Shown here in pieces: positions 1 through 7,264 of a DNA stretch of 33,480 bases. Where the stretch lies: positions 1 through 33,480 of the forward strand of contig JAGVUP010000043.1 in NCBI GenBank assembly GCA_019136215.1. Reading direction: 5' to 3'. Under the pieces are notes generated by a model, which saw nothing but the letters and a program-made list of their open reading frames with translations, searched no databases and had not been told where the DNA came from. The translations under genes were made by a program, and so were the position numbers. Origin of the DNA: Chloroflexota bacterium (GTDB lineage: Bacteria; Chloroflexota; Anaerolineae; Anaerolineales; Anaerolineaceae). Position 1 is the stretch's first letter. Each line of letters begins with the position of its first letter.

Positions 1-306
1 CATCAGGAAGCTGATTCCTTTGGTCAGCCGCTGGCTCACCTGCCGGCTGCGTTTGTAGGCGGCAGAATAATCGAGCTGGAGGTTCTCAAAGCTGATGCCG
101 AATTCCTTCGCGCTCGTGCGCATCAGGTAAGCCAGCTCCGCATTGCGCAGCAGCGCCTTGGAGGGAACGCAGCCAACATTCAGACAGACTCCGCCCAGAT
201 TTTCCTTCTCGATGATGCCCACTTTCCTGCCGAGCTGCGCTGCTCTGATCGCAGCGACGTATCCTCCGGGTCCTGCTCCTAAAACCACCACATCAAATTG
301 TTTCAT
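1..306 (-). CDS. lpd: Dihydrolipoamide dehydrogenase (E3), N-terminal part
   Basis: This is the first 102 codons of a FAD-dependent disulfide oxidoreductase; the rest lies beyond the left edge of the window. The protein opens with a Rossmann FAD-binding motif ([19 protein letters not shown], from about residue 6). It is followed by the redox-active disulfide motif [16 protein letters not shown], which is characteristic of E3 enzymes rather than thioredoxin or mercuric reductases. E3 reoxidises the lipoyl groups of 2-oxoacid dehydrogenase or glycine-cleavage complexes with NAD+. The ATG at 306 has an AGGAGC ribosome binding site a few bases upstream. It follows a pirin remnant by only 9 bases, so it may have been co-transcribed with a gene that is now broken. 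Assignment to E3 is strong; which complex it serves cannot be seen. Confidence 0.92.
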   Translation of the reverse strand, partial: MKQFDVVVLGAGPGGYVAAIRAAQLGRKVGIIEKENLGGVCLNVGCVPSKALLRNAELAYLMRTSAKEFGISFENLQLDYSAAYKRSRQVSQRLTKGISFLM

Positions 307-315
307 GGCTGCTCC

Positions 316-411
316 TTATTCCTTGATAATCCTTCCGGCTCTAAGCTCTTCAAACGCCTGCATCAGTTCTTCAGGCGCATTCATCACGATTGGTCTGCCC
401 CAGGCAAGCTA
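316..411 (-). pseudogene. Pirin-family C-terminal remnant
   Basis: Read on the minus strand from just after an in-frame TAG (409-411) to a TAA (316-318), the peptide is LAWGRPIVMNAPEELMQAFEELRAGRIIKE. This matches the end of pirin-family cupins, which typically finish with a Pro-Ile-Val-Met-Asn segment and a helix ending in Gly-x-Phe/Ile. Upstream of the TAG the same frame reads LRE, which would fit the usual LxEPxAWGxPIVMN context if the stop had replaced a Pro codon. No other part of a pirin is visible upstream; the dCMP deaminase relic begins there instead. I read it as the 3' end of a pirin gene left after a deletion. An independent tiny ORF starting at the ATG ending at 384 (MNAPEEL...) is possible but unlikely. 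Confidence 0.55.
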
Positions 412-475
412 CTCGCGCAGAGGTAGCGCGGATGCATCTGGAAGCCCCGCATGACCCGGATCACTCGTCTTACTT

Positions 476-805
476 TCATTTCCGGAAATCATCCGAATTT
501 AATACCCCAGCGTTCCGTTCAGCGATTCGTCGTTTTCGAGAGGCGCTGATGATGGCATTCGCCTCGGCATGCACGCTGCGGCAGAGCTCGTAGCGTTCCC
601 CGCGCGGGACATGCATCTCCTCGCGGATGCAGTAGCCCAGGTCGATGCAGTTAGCCCTGCCCCGCGGCGCGCCAACATATCCGGTCGAAATCACCTCGTC
701 GTTTTTGACGATCACCGCGCCGTAGCGTTTGCGCAGACAGGTGCCGCGCTGGCTGACGATATCAGCAAGGTCGAGGTAGTAATTGATTTTGTCACGTCTG
801 ATCAT
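476..805 (-). pseudogene. dCMP/cytidine deaminase-family gene, 3'-truncated
   Basis: The 109-aa product starts MIRRDKINYYLDLADIVSQR and contains the first zinc-ligand motif of deoxycytidylate deaminases (CRSVHAEANAII, with His and the catalytic Glu). It stops soon afterwards with an unrelated tail (...NSDDFRK). Family members run to about 140-160 aa and carry a second zinc-binding PCxxC motif, which is absent, so the product should not be catalytic. Just after HAEANAIISA another reading frame gives a SLNGTL segment resembling the family's usual strand after the HAE helix. This suggests a frameshift as well as a deletion. The ATG at 805 has GGAG seven bases upstream, which fits a genuine start better than the longer open frame that runs back into the nitroreductase gene. 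Confidence 0.7.
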
Positions 806-912
806 GAATAAAGCTCCGTTTTTCAGATGACCAAATTGTACCCGAGGGGCGGGCTTAGAAGCAAAGAATTCAGCATAGCCACCGATACAGACCAGTTTTG
901 GAATGCGAAATT

Positions 913-1740
913 CTACAAGCCTTCGTCTTCCACAAATTGATAAAAAACCTTCTCGAACTTTTGATTGGCGGCTGAGATCGTGCCCACCGCCGAGGTGTAG
1001 ACTATAAACTCTTCCTCGCCATCCAGCCCAAAGAGCGCGTCGCAAAGGGCGGTGTCGAAGGCGGCGATTGCGCAGGTGCCCAAGCCCAGCGCGGTGCAGG
1101 CAAGGTAGAGGTTCTGCCCCACATGTCCGGCATCAATCAGGGCGGGGCGGTGAGCCCAGATTCCGTAGCGCCATTCGCAGCGGTAGGGCACAAAACTCCA
1201 ATAGAAGATAACGCTGGCTTTGGCTGCCCAACTCTGCCCCATAAGCGAATTGGTTACCGCGGAGGGAAGATCCTCCACCGGATGCAGGAATTCCAACTGG
1301 TGTCTCATCGGCAGGTAGTGATAGGCGCCCGGTTCCAAGCCTTTCGTATGTTGGACGATCAGATAGGTCTCAAAAGCATGCCGCGCTCCGCCGCTGGGCA
1401 CCGTGCGCAGGGTGGCGTACGCCCTGCCGCGGACGTCCAGGATGCCCTGCGTAGCCCAAAGCAGAAAGGAGAGCTCCAAGAGGCTGATGGGCTCCTGGGT
1501 GTAGACGCGGGAGCTTTTGCGCTCGATCAGCAGGGTGAAGAGATTCTGCCGCAGGTCGAGGTCCTCGAATTTTCTGGGCAGCGTCAAAGCTTTCACCCGC
1601 ATTGGCGCTTTCACCAGCGGCGGTTGGGGCAGCTTGCGGTCCTGGTCGGATTCGAAAGCGTCATAGGGGGTTTCCGAGAAATGTTTCATAAACTCCCGCC
1701 CCCGGGCTATCAGATTCTTTTGCGTTTCAGGGTCTAACAT
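913..1740 (-). CDS. SagB-type nitroreductase-family dehydrogenase
   Basis: This 275-aa FMN-dependent oxidoreductase is of the nitroreductase superfamily, SagB/ThcOx branch. The family signature is seen in order: RKSSRVYTQEPISLLELSFL near residue 85, then a TVPSGGARHAFETYLIV segment (FMN/phosphate contact region), and near the C terminus a DAGHVGQNLYLACTALGLGT helix. Some family members oxidise azolines in peptide natural-product clusters; many others are stand-alone enzymes of unknown substrate. No YcaO, precursor peptide or protease typical of such clusters adjoins it, although the TldD/TldE protease pair lies immediately upstream on the same strand. The ATG at 1740 has an AAAGGAG site at good spacing; the longer open frame upstream has no such support. 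A -10-like TATAAT lies about 30 bases upstream, so it probably has its own promoter. Confidence 0.85.
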   Translation of the reverse strand: MLDPETQKNLIARGREFMKHFSETPYDAFESDQDRKLPQPPLVKAPMRVKALTLPRKFEDLDLRQNLFTLLIERKSSRVYTQEPISLLELSFLLWATQGILDVRGRAYATLRTVPSGGARHAFETYLIVQHTKGLEPGAYHYLPMRHQLEFLHPVEDLPSAVTNSLMGQSWAAKASVIFYWSFVPYRCEWRYGIWAHRPALIDAGHVGQNLYLACTALGLGTCAIAAFDTALCDALFGLDGEEEFIVYTSAVGTISAANQKFEKVFYQFVEDEGL

Positions 1741-1767
1741 GGCGGCTCCTTTGTTTGGTTTGGGTAA

Positions 1768-1773
1768 ATTATA
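1768..1773 (-). promoter_or_regulatory. -10-like TATAAT upstream of the SagB-type gene
   Basis: A perfect TATAAT is read on the minus strand about 28 bases before the nitroreductase ATG, in the gap after the tldE terminator hairpin. A clear -35 hexamer at 16-18 bases was not found; a TTGAGG lies about 20 bases upstream. Confidence 0.4.
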
Positions 1774-1821
1774 GACCCTTCGGCGAATATGTCCCTCAAA
1801 TAACACCAAAACGCTGGCAAC

Positions 1822-1852
1822 AAACGCGGGACCATTCTCAGTTCCCGCGTTT
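1822..1852 (-). terminator. Hairpin downstream of tldE
   Basis: This is a perfect 10-bp GC-rich inverted repeat (AAACGCGGGA / TCCCGCGTTT) with an 11-base loop. It lies 27 bases after the tldE stop and before the nitroreductase promoter. On the minus strand the stem ends in TTTG rather than a long T run, so it is a weak-tailed intrinsic terminator or an RNA-stabilising hairpin closing the tldD-tldE transcript. Confidence 0.55.
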
Positions 1853-1878
1853 CTACTCATTTCATATTTGGTCCGGCG

Positions 1879-3201
1879 CTACTTGCCCGAAATCGTGACG
1901 CCCCGCACGCGCACCCAGGGCAGGAGCCAATACCCGGAACACTCGCGTTCACGGCTGACAGCCACCACATCCCGCAGCATGTCCGCAAGGTTACCGGAGA
2001 TCATCACCTCGCTGAGGGCTTTGGTAACTTTTCCGTTTTCGATTAAGAAGCTGTTCTTTGCCACGCCGCTCAGGTCGCCCGCCGGGCTTGGGCTTCCACC
2101 GGAGAACCTTCCCATCAGAATGCCTTTTTGCACGCCGGCAATCAGCTCTTCCAGAGGCGTTTCTCCGCTGCCAAATATCGTGGCTCCGCCATAATTCCCG
2201 GAGCGCGAAAACCCTGTCCGGGCGGCGCCGTAGCGGCTGAGGATGAAGTTTTTCAGCACGCCCTGTTCAATTACGGTCATGTTTTCCGCTGCGTAGCCAT
2301 CGCTGCACAAGCGCGATGCCCCGGGCAACTGCGGATGCTCCGCCACGAGCTCCATGTTTACCAGCGGGCTGGCGACCTGCTCACCCAGACGGTCTTTCCA
2401 GGGGCTGGTGCCTGAGATCATCGCGCCGTCTTCCAGGTAGGTATCCGCCACATAATAGAGAATGTCCGTCAGGCAGCCGGGAGTGATGACCAGGTCGCCC
2501 TCAAAACTTCCCGGGAACTGTTCGGTCACGATCTGGCGCTGGCTCTCATCCAGCAGTCGCCGCACCCTGGGTTCTTCACAAACCCGCCCGGTGGGGTCCT
2601 CGTAGACCGTGGCGAAATAGTTGAAGGAAGAGGTTTTGCCGTCCTCCCTCGCCATAAACATATTGGTGAGCTGATAATATGCTTTGCGTTCCGAAAGCCG
2701 GACGCCCTTGCTGTTGGCGTAAAGAGATTCTGCGTAATGGTGCTCGATGCCGATCGAGTCGAAGCTGATTTTAGGGAAATCCTTTTTGGAATCTCGCAGT
2801 ATCTGATCCAACTGCTCATACATAGCGTCCAGATCGGGTTTTTCTTTTCCGGAAGAGAAGCTGAGATTTTCCTGCGGTTCGGCAACACCTTCCGCTTCGT
2901 CCGGAGCGGCGGCCTGAGCCGCCTGCCAGGCTTCCTGCACTGCCAAACGAATATCCTCTGGTGCAAAGCTGTTGAGGGTGGTGCTCCCTTTGCGCTTCGC
3001 GCTGAGCAGCTTGAGGCGGACGTTGTCGGTGAAAACGCTGCGCACCATGCTGACCTTGCCGAGTTCGTAATAGACCTCTGTCAGGGCTTCCCGGCTGATC
3101 CACGCTTCGCCTTCATCCGCGCCGACTGCTTTGATCTCATCCAAAATCAAGTCCGCCGCTTCGAGCAGCGCTTTGTCCTTCACTTCAAATGCCTGTTTCA
3201 T
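1879..3201 (-). CDS. tldE: TldE/PmbA-family metalloprotease subunit
   Basis: This 440-aa protein of the TldD/TldE (U62) family begins MKQAFEVKDKALLEAADLIL. It carries the family's Ser/Gly-rich features, including SYNYFATVYEDP-like (SFNYFATVYEDP) and a conserved GSSPSPAGDLS-like loop (GGSPSPAGDLSGVAKNSFLI) near the end. TldE lacks the zinc ligands and pairs with TldD to make a heteromeric protease that degrades unfolded peptides, as established for E. coli, where it also processes microcin B17 and CcdA. The start is set by translational coupling: the ATG at 3201 overlaps the tldD stop by four bases (ATGA), with a GGGAGG site upstream. The 26-residue longer frame would lie inside tldD. A GC-rich hairpin follows the stop. 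Confidence 0.9.
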   Translation of the reverse strand: MKQAFEVKDKALLEAADLILDEIKAVGADEGEAWISREALTEVYYELGKVSMVRSVFTDNVRLKLLSAKRKGSTTLNSFAPEDIRLAVQEAWQAAQAAAPDEAEGVAEPQENLSFSSGKEKPDLDAMYEQLDQILRDSKKDFPKISFDSIGIEHHYAESLYANSKGVRLSERKAYYQLTNMFMAREDGKTSSFNYFATVYEDPTGRVCEEPRVRRLLDESQRQIVTEQFPGSFEGDLVITPGCLTDILYYVADTYLEDGAMISGTSPWKDRLGEQVASPLVNMELVAEHPQLPGASRLCSDGYAAENMTVIEQGVLKNFILSRYGAARTGFSRSGNYGGATIFGSGETPLEELIAGVQKGILMGRFSGGSPSPAGDLSGVAKNSFLIENGKVTKALSEVMISGNLADMLRDVVAVSRERECSGYWLLPWVRVRGVTISGK

Positions 3202-4595
3202 GCCCGACCTCCCACGTTGATCTGAACCTTGATCGCCGGTCCACCCATGCCAACCGGGATCATCTGCTTTTTGCCGCACATGCCCGAGTTGGTCCAGGTG
3301 ACCGTATCGCTGACCATTTCCGCTGTCTTGAGCACCTCAAAAGCCACGCCGGATACGGTCGTGTCTTTCACCGCCCGCCCAAGTTTGCCATTTTTGATTT
3401 CGAAGCCCATCGGCACGCCGAACATGAACTCGCCGGTCGAATCTGCTTGACCATTGTTCATGTCGGTGAAGTAATAGCCGTCTTCGACTGACGCTATCAT
3501 GTCTTCCAGCTTATCGGAGCCAGGCAGGATGCAGGTATTGCGCATACGGATGAGCGGTTCGTCAAAGAAGTCGTAGGCACGGGCATTGCCATTGGGCAAA
3601 TGTCCGAATTTGAGAGCGGACTCTTTGTTGTGCATGTAGCCGGTGAGGATGCCGTTTTCGATCAGCATCTGATCCCGCGCCAGCGTACCTTCGTCATCCA
3701 CGAACACCGGTACCGGCGCCAGTTTGCCGAAGGCGGTATGGGCGATATCCACCAGGCTGACCTTCTCACTGGCAACTTGTTTGCCGAACATTGGACCGCC
3801 CACCGAGCCGGTTTCCACAAAATCTGCTTCAACAGTATGCCCGACCGCCTCATGCGCCAGAATCCCAGCCAGGTCTGAATCGAGGATGACAGTCTGGATT
3901 CCGGGTTTGGCGTAAACGCCATCGGCTTTTAAGATAAGTTGCTCATATTGCTTTTCAAGCTTGCCAAAAAGCGCTTCCGCGTTTGGAAAATTGTTAAGGA
4001 AGTTTCCATAGCCGCCCAAAACCTTGTAGAGTTCCACGGGTTGACCGTCTTTGTCCTGGGTGGTCATGAATACATAAACGTTTGAACGCGGCACAAAGGA
4101 GTGCGACACCACGCCGTCACTGGTATAGAGCAGTTTTTCCATGTCCAGCACGCGGGCAAAGACGCGCCGGCTGAGCAGTTTGGGGAAACGCTCGGCGATG
4201 TACGCGTCGATCTCGTCAACGATGCCCAGCAGGTAGCCCTGCTCCACAGGCACATCCTGTTCAAAACCGTCTTTGCGGTTAAGAGGGGCATTGGCGGGGA
4301 AGTCCGGCTTGCCCCGCTGCACGCGGCTGTCCAAAAAAGCGGCGTTGCGGCTGGCGGTCTGGACCACGCGGGCGATCGCGTCGAGGTCCTCCCCATAGCC
4401 GGTGGCGGACGCGAAGCCGTAAGCCCCGCCCTTCACCACCCGCGCCGAAAGCCCGCGGCTGGTGCCGCTGGTGTTGGACGTCAGACTGCCGTTGAGCATC
4501 GTCACTCCGCGGCTGCGGTTTTGCTGCGCCCGCAGTTCGGTGTAGCCATTGAAGCCATAGCGGTTGACGTAATCCCGAAGAAAATCTTGAAGCAT
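3198..4595 (-). CDS. tldD: TldD-family metalloprotease
   Basis: This 465-aa protein is the catalytic partner of TldE. It holds the HExxxH zinc motif of the U62 family as ILAHEAVGHTVEADFV, with His248, Glu249 and His253. The downstream GNGRAYDFFDEPLIRMRNT segment, typical of TldD proteins, is also present. The length matches the family. It is a cytoplasmic zinc peptidase expected to act on small unfolded or flexible peptides once assembled with TldE. The ATG at 4595 has GGAGG six bases upstream. It is first in a two-gene operon with tldE (four-base overlap). The gene is visibly GC-richer than the block immediately upstream (4728-11295). Confidence 0.95.
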   Translation of the reverse strand: MLQDFLRDYVNRYGFNGYTELRAQQNRSRGVTMLNGSLTSNTSGTSRGLSARVVKGGAYGFASATGYGEDLDAIARVVQTASRNAAFLDSRVQRGKPDFPANAPLNRKDGFEQDVPVEQGYLLGIVDEIDAYIAERFPKLLSRRVFARVLDMEKLLYTSDGVVSHSFVPRSNVYVFMTTQDKDGQPVELYKVLGGYGNFLNNFPNAEALFGKLEKQYEQLILKADGVYAKPGIQTVILDSDLAGILAHEAVGHTVEADFVETGSVGGPMFGKQVASEKVSLVDIAHTAFGKLAPVPVFVDDEGTLARDQMLIENGILTGYMHNKESALKFGHLPNGNARAYDFFDEPLIRMRNTCILPGSDKLEDMIASVEDGYYFTDMNNGQADSTGEFMFGVPMGFEIKNGKLGRAVKDTTVSGVAFEVLKTAEMVSDTVTWTNSGMCGKKQMIPVGMGGPAIKVQINVGGRA

Positions 4596-4727
4596 TCACT
4601 ACCTCCATTCTTGACTATCTGAAATAATAACACCTCTTCATTCATGCCCAAAGTTCCTGAATAGAAAGAGAGGAGGAGAAAAAATAAATCCAATTCGTTA
4701 TGATTTTTATACTGGTTCAGTAGTTTT

Positions 4728-5844
4728 CTATGGTCTAGGAATCACTGGCGCGATGAAGTAATAACTTTTAGCATAGTCACTCTCACGAGTCCAGCCTTCA
4801 ATTCCAGAATCCTCAGAGCGTACATACCACCAGACTCCTGCTTTTCCGCTGCCGCATGAAGGGCCATCCAATACTTTCATATAGCTCCCCGGTTTCATGC
4901 GATAGAGCAATTTTGAGGGATCGATAGCTGGTTCTGGATAAATACGATTGTGATCTACAGGCATCGGTTCTGGGTTTCGCTCCAGGACAGACCGAATATG
5001 TGGCAATTGGTACTACCCAATACTCACTTCCATCCCCTTCAGGGATCCATCCATACTCACTGTAGACAGTACGGACCTTCCAGAAAACCCAACCCATATC
5101 ACAAACTGGGCCATCGATGATATGGAGGATCTCCCCCTCATCCAATTTGCGGACGAGCTTGTCGCCGATTCTAGCGACTGGTTCGGACCGCATTCCGACC
5201 CTGCCTGTTTCATAATTAACAAAAGCAGAATCACCAACATGAAGCCTTGAAGCAGCACATTGAGGAAGAGGTGAATAGATTTTTGGCGTTGGTGTAACGT
5301 CTGGCTTCTCAGTAGTAGTTGGCTGTTGAAGGACAAGCGGGTCAGAGGTATTTGTTGGTACTGGGGTTGAACTGGACGAAATAAACTGGTTCATATCAAT
5401 ATGGGTTGCCGTGGGGAAAAGCTCGCTATTTGTTGATTCAGAGAGGGTAAGGCTGCTCTCATTTTCAGTCTCTGAGACTTTTTGCACACGCTGATAGTAA
5501 TTCCTCCCATCGTCAAATTGAATGATAAGCTCATCTTTCTCAATTATGAAATCTGCCACTACAGCGCCATCAGCCATAGTAATTTTCAATTTTCCAGGTG
5601 CAATGACCGCATAACGCAGTTCTTCTTGGGATCCGTCAAGCAAGCCTGTAACTGTAAGCGACTTTTTTTTGCCAAAGGTCAAATTGCCTGCCAAATTAAC
5701 GCTGCTACTAGAAAACCAGTTTAATGACCAATCACCAACCAATTCATTTTCCGGTCCAGAACTGCATGCAGGCACTGATGTCAGAAAGATCATTATTACA
5801 ACAAAAGAAAGAAGAATTGTTCTTGATAGATTTGTATCTTTCAT
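4728..5844 (-). CDS. Lipoprotein with two SH3-like repeats, frameshifted
   Basis: This is the last gene of the seven-gene block. It starts at an ATG at 5844 with GGAG eight bases upstream and opens with a lipoprotein signal peptide (LLSFVVIMIFLTSVPAC). Next come an N-terminal beta domain shared with the neighbouring lipoprotein (YAVIAPGKLKIT), a Ser/Thr/Pro linker, and an SH3b-like repeat (VGMRSEP...GWVFWKVR...YGWIPEGDGSEYW). After about residue 290 this frame runs into an unrelated tail ending at 4813. The +1 frame instead continues PEPMPVDHNRIYPEP and a second SH3b-like repeat (VWWYVRSEDSGIEGWTRESD), ending at 4728. Dropping one base from the GGG at 4972-4974 (CCC in the coding strand) joins the repeats smoothly as GAKPEPMPV. 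It is either a disabling frameshift, a sequencing error, or less likely programmed slippage. The family is not recognised beyond these domains. Confidence 0.75.
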
Positions 5845-5856
5845 CGGTTGATCTCC

Positions 5857-7263
5857 TTACTCTTCGTTCCAAACCTCTATCCATGTTGCATAAGCAATGG
5901 CTAACTGCCTTGTTCCCGGGATAAAAGCAATATCCGCTACAGTAGAATTGTCCTGTCTGATCTCAAACACCAGTGATGCACTCTTTACTTCCCAAATGTA
6001 GATATTTTCTGAGCCGCTTATCGCAACTAAACGTCCGTCTTCCGAAAAAGCAGTTCTATAAAATTTTTCATCCGAAGCATCTGGACGGAATTCAGTTTTT
6101 TCTTCTGTTATAAGGTTATAGAGGATCACGCCACTTTTCCCGCCTTCGCTGTAGGCAATGACATCCTCGGTCGGTGATACTGATAAGGAATAAAAGTCAA
6201 CACTCCCCCCTAATTGATGTCTGGACAGCCTTTCTAAGGTCTGAGAATCCAACACATCAATTGACTGATTTCCTGAAAAGCAAATGATGCTACTTCCGCT
6301 TCTTGAATACACTGCGAATCTGCAGTCTTGAATGGAATCAATCTCTGATCCGCTCAGTAGGTCATGGACTACCACTTTGTTTTCTGCGACACTTGCCAAT
6401 ACGACATTTTCATAAGGATGTACATCGTTCAAGGTGGTACAAATTTCGCCTTCGATATGACTGACCAGTTCCAATGACGTTGACTTAAAAACCCCAAGAT
6501 AACAGTAGGATGAATCGACAATAACATTCCTGCCATCCGGGCTGGTGTTCGCCTTTAAACACCTTCCGCCAATGTCTGCGATCACTGATTGGCTAACAAG
6601 ATCCCAAGTCATCATCCCTGCATCACCTGCTGTTGCGAATAACAACCTTCCATCAGGAGAGACTTCTAAGTTGGATAAAAACGGATCGTCCTTTACCATG
6701 TCTGCATGGCCGGTTTCAGAATTGAACATTAATCGTGAACATGCGTTTTTCTCTAGAGTATCTGAAACATCCAGAGTGTATGCCCAAGTGAATTTCACAG
6801 GTCCCCTTTCAGGCATGGCGATTTCCCCATCCTCATCTGGCGCCTCTCTCGCAGGGAGCTTGGTCTCCTGAAGTGGTTCGACAGTTTCGACAACAATGGC
6901 TTCAGCGTAAGAATAGTTAAAAACCTTTCCGTCAACTTTTAAACTCAGACGTCCCCCTGAAAGAGTGAAGCTGATGATTGAAGTTTCCTGATCAAGTGTG
7001 AACTTCATCATCCCGGGGGCAATGACCACATACCGCCCCTCATCACCGCTTTCCATAAAGAGGAGTTTTTCTTCTTTCTGAAATTCAAGATCCTGACAGA
7101 ACAATTCACCCAGACAAAACCCATTTTCAGACAAAGCGAGCCCCTCTAACTCCTCGTCCGGGGAGTAAGCTCCTGCGGAACACCCCACTGCCAACAAAAT
7201 GAGCAAAAATAAGGCAGTCGAATAAACAGGTGTTTTCAAGTTAGACAATCTGGCGACCAACAT
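5857..7263 (-). CDS. Beta-propeller (WD40-like) lipoprotein
   Basis: This 468-aa predicted surface lipoprotein has the signal peptide STALFLLILLAVGC, with the lipobox Cys near residue 28. An N-terminal beta domain carrying RYVVIAPGMMKFTL is recognisably related to the one in the next gene (RYAVIAPGKLKIT). The C-terminal two thirds hold six to seven propeller blades of WD40 type, for example LEVSPDGRLLFATAGDAG, DVHPYENVVLASVAENKVVV, TAFSEDGRLVAISGSENIYI and TRQLAIAYATWIEVWNEE. Propellers of this kind usually bind proteins or ligands; no catalytic residues are recognised. The ATG at 7263 begins one base after the ATPase stop codon (7265), so translation is probably coupled. A longer frame starting inside the ATPase gene would bury the signal peptide and is rejected. 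Confidence 0.85.
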   Translation of the reverse strand: MLVARLSNLKTPVYSTALFLLILLAVGCSAGAYSPDEELEGLALSENGFCLGELFCQDLEFQKEEKLLFMESGDEGRYVVIAPGMMKFTLDQETSIISFTLSGGRLSLKVDGKVFNYSYAEAIVVETVEPLQETKLPAREAPDEDGEIAMPERGPVKFTWAYTLDVSDTLEKNACSRLMFNSETGHADMVKDDPFLSNLEVSPDGRLLFATAGDAGMMTWDLVSQSVIADIGGRCLKANTSPDGRNVIVDSSYCYLGVFKSTSLELVSHIEGEICTTLNDVHPYENVVLASVAENKVVVHDLLSGSEIDSIQDCRFAVYSRSGSSIICFSGNQSIDVLDSQTLERLSRHQLGGSVDFYSLSVSPTEDVIAYSEGGKSGVILYNLITEEKTEFRPDASDEKFYRTAFSEDGRLVAISGSENIYIWEVKSASLVFEIRQDNSTVADIAFIPGTRQLAIAYATWIEVWNEE

Positions 7264-7264
7264 C

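Noticed and set aside
476-591. Small overlapping ORF MISGNESK... on the minus strand between the deaminase and pirin remnants
   Set aside because: 27 codons, no ribosome binding site, ends at the TAG in the pirin remnant; most likely chance reading through the scar.
4502-4693. Minus-strand ORF overlapping the tldD start
   Set aside because: It overlaps tldD in another frame, has no motif and its hydrophobic N terminus lies in the tldD leader; treated as a shadow.
4709-4723. Terminator hairpin (TACTG-GTT-CAGTA) after the SH3 lipoprotein gene
   Set aside because: Only a 5-bp stem and no T run on the relevant strand.
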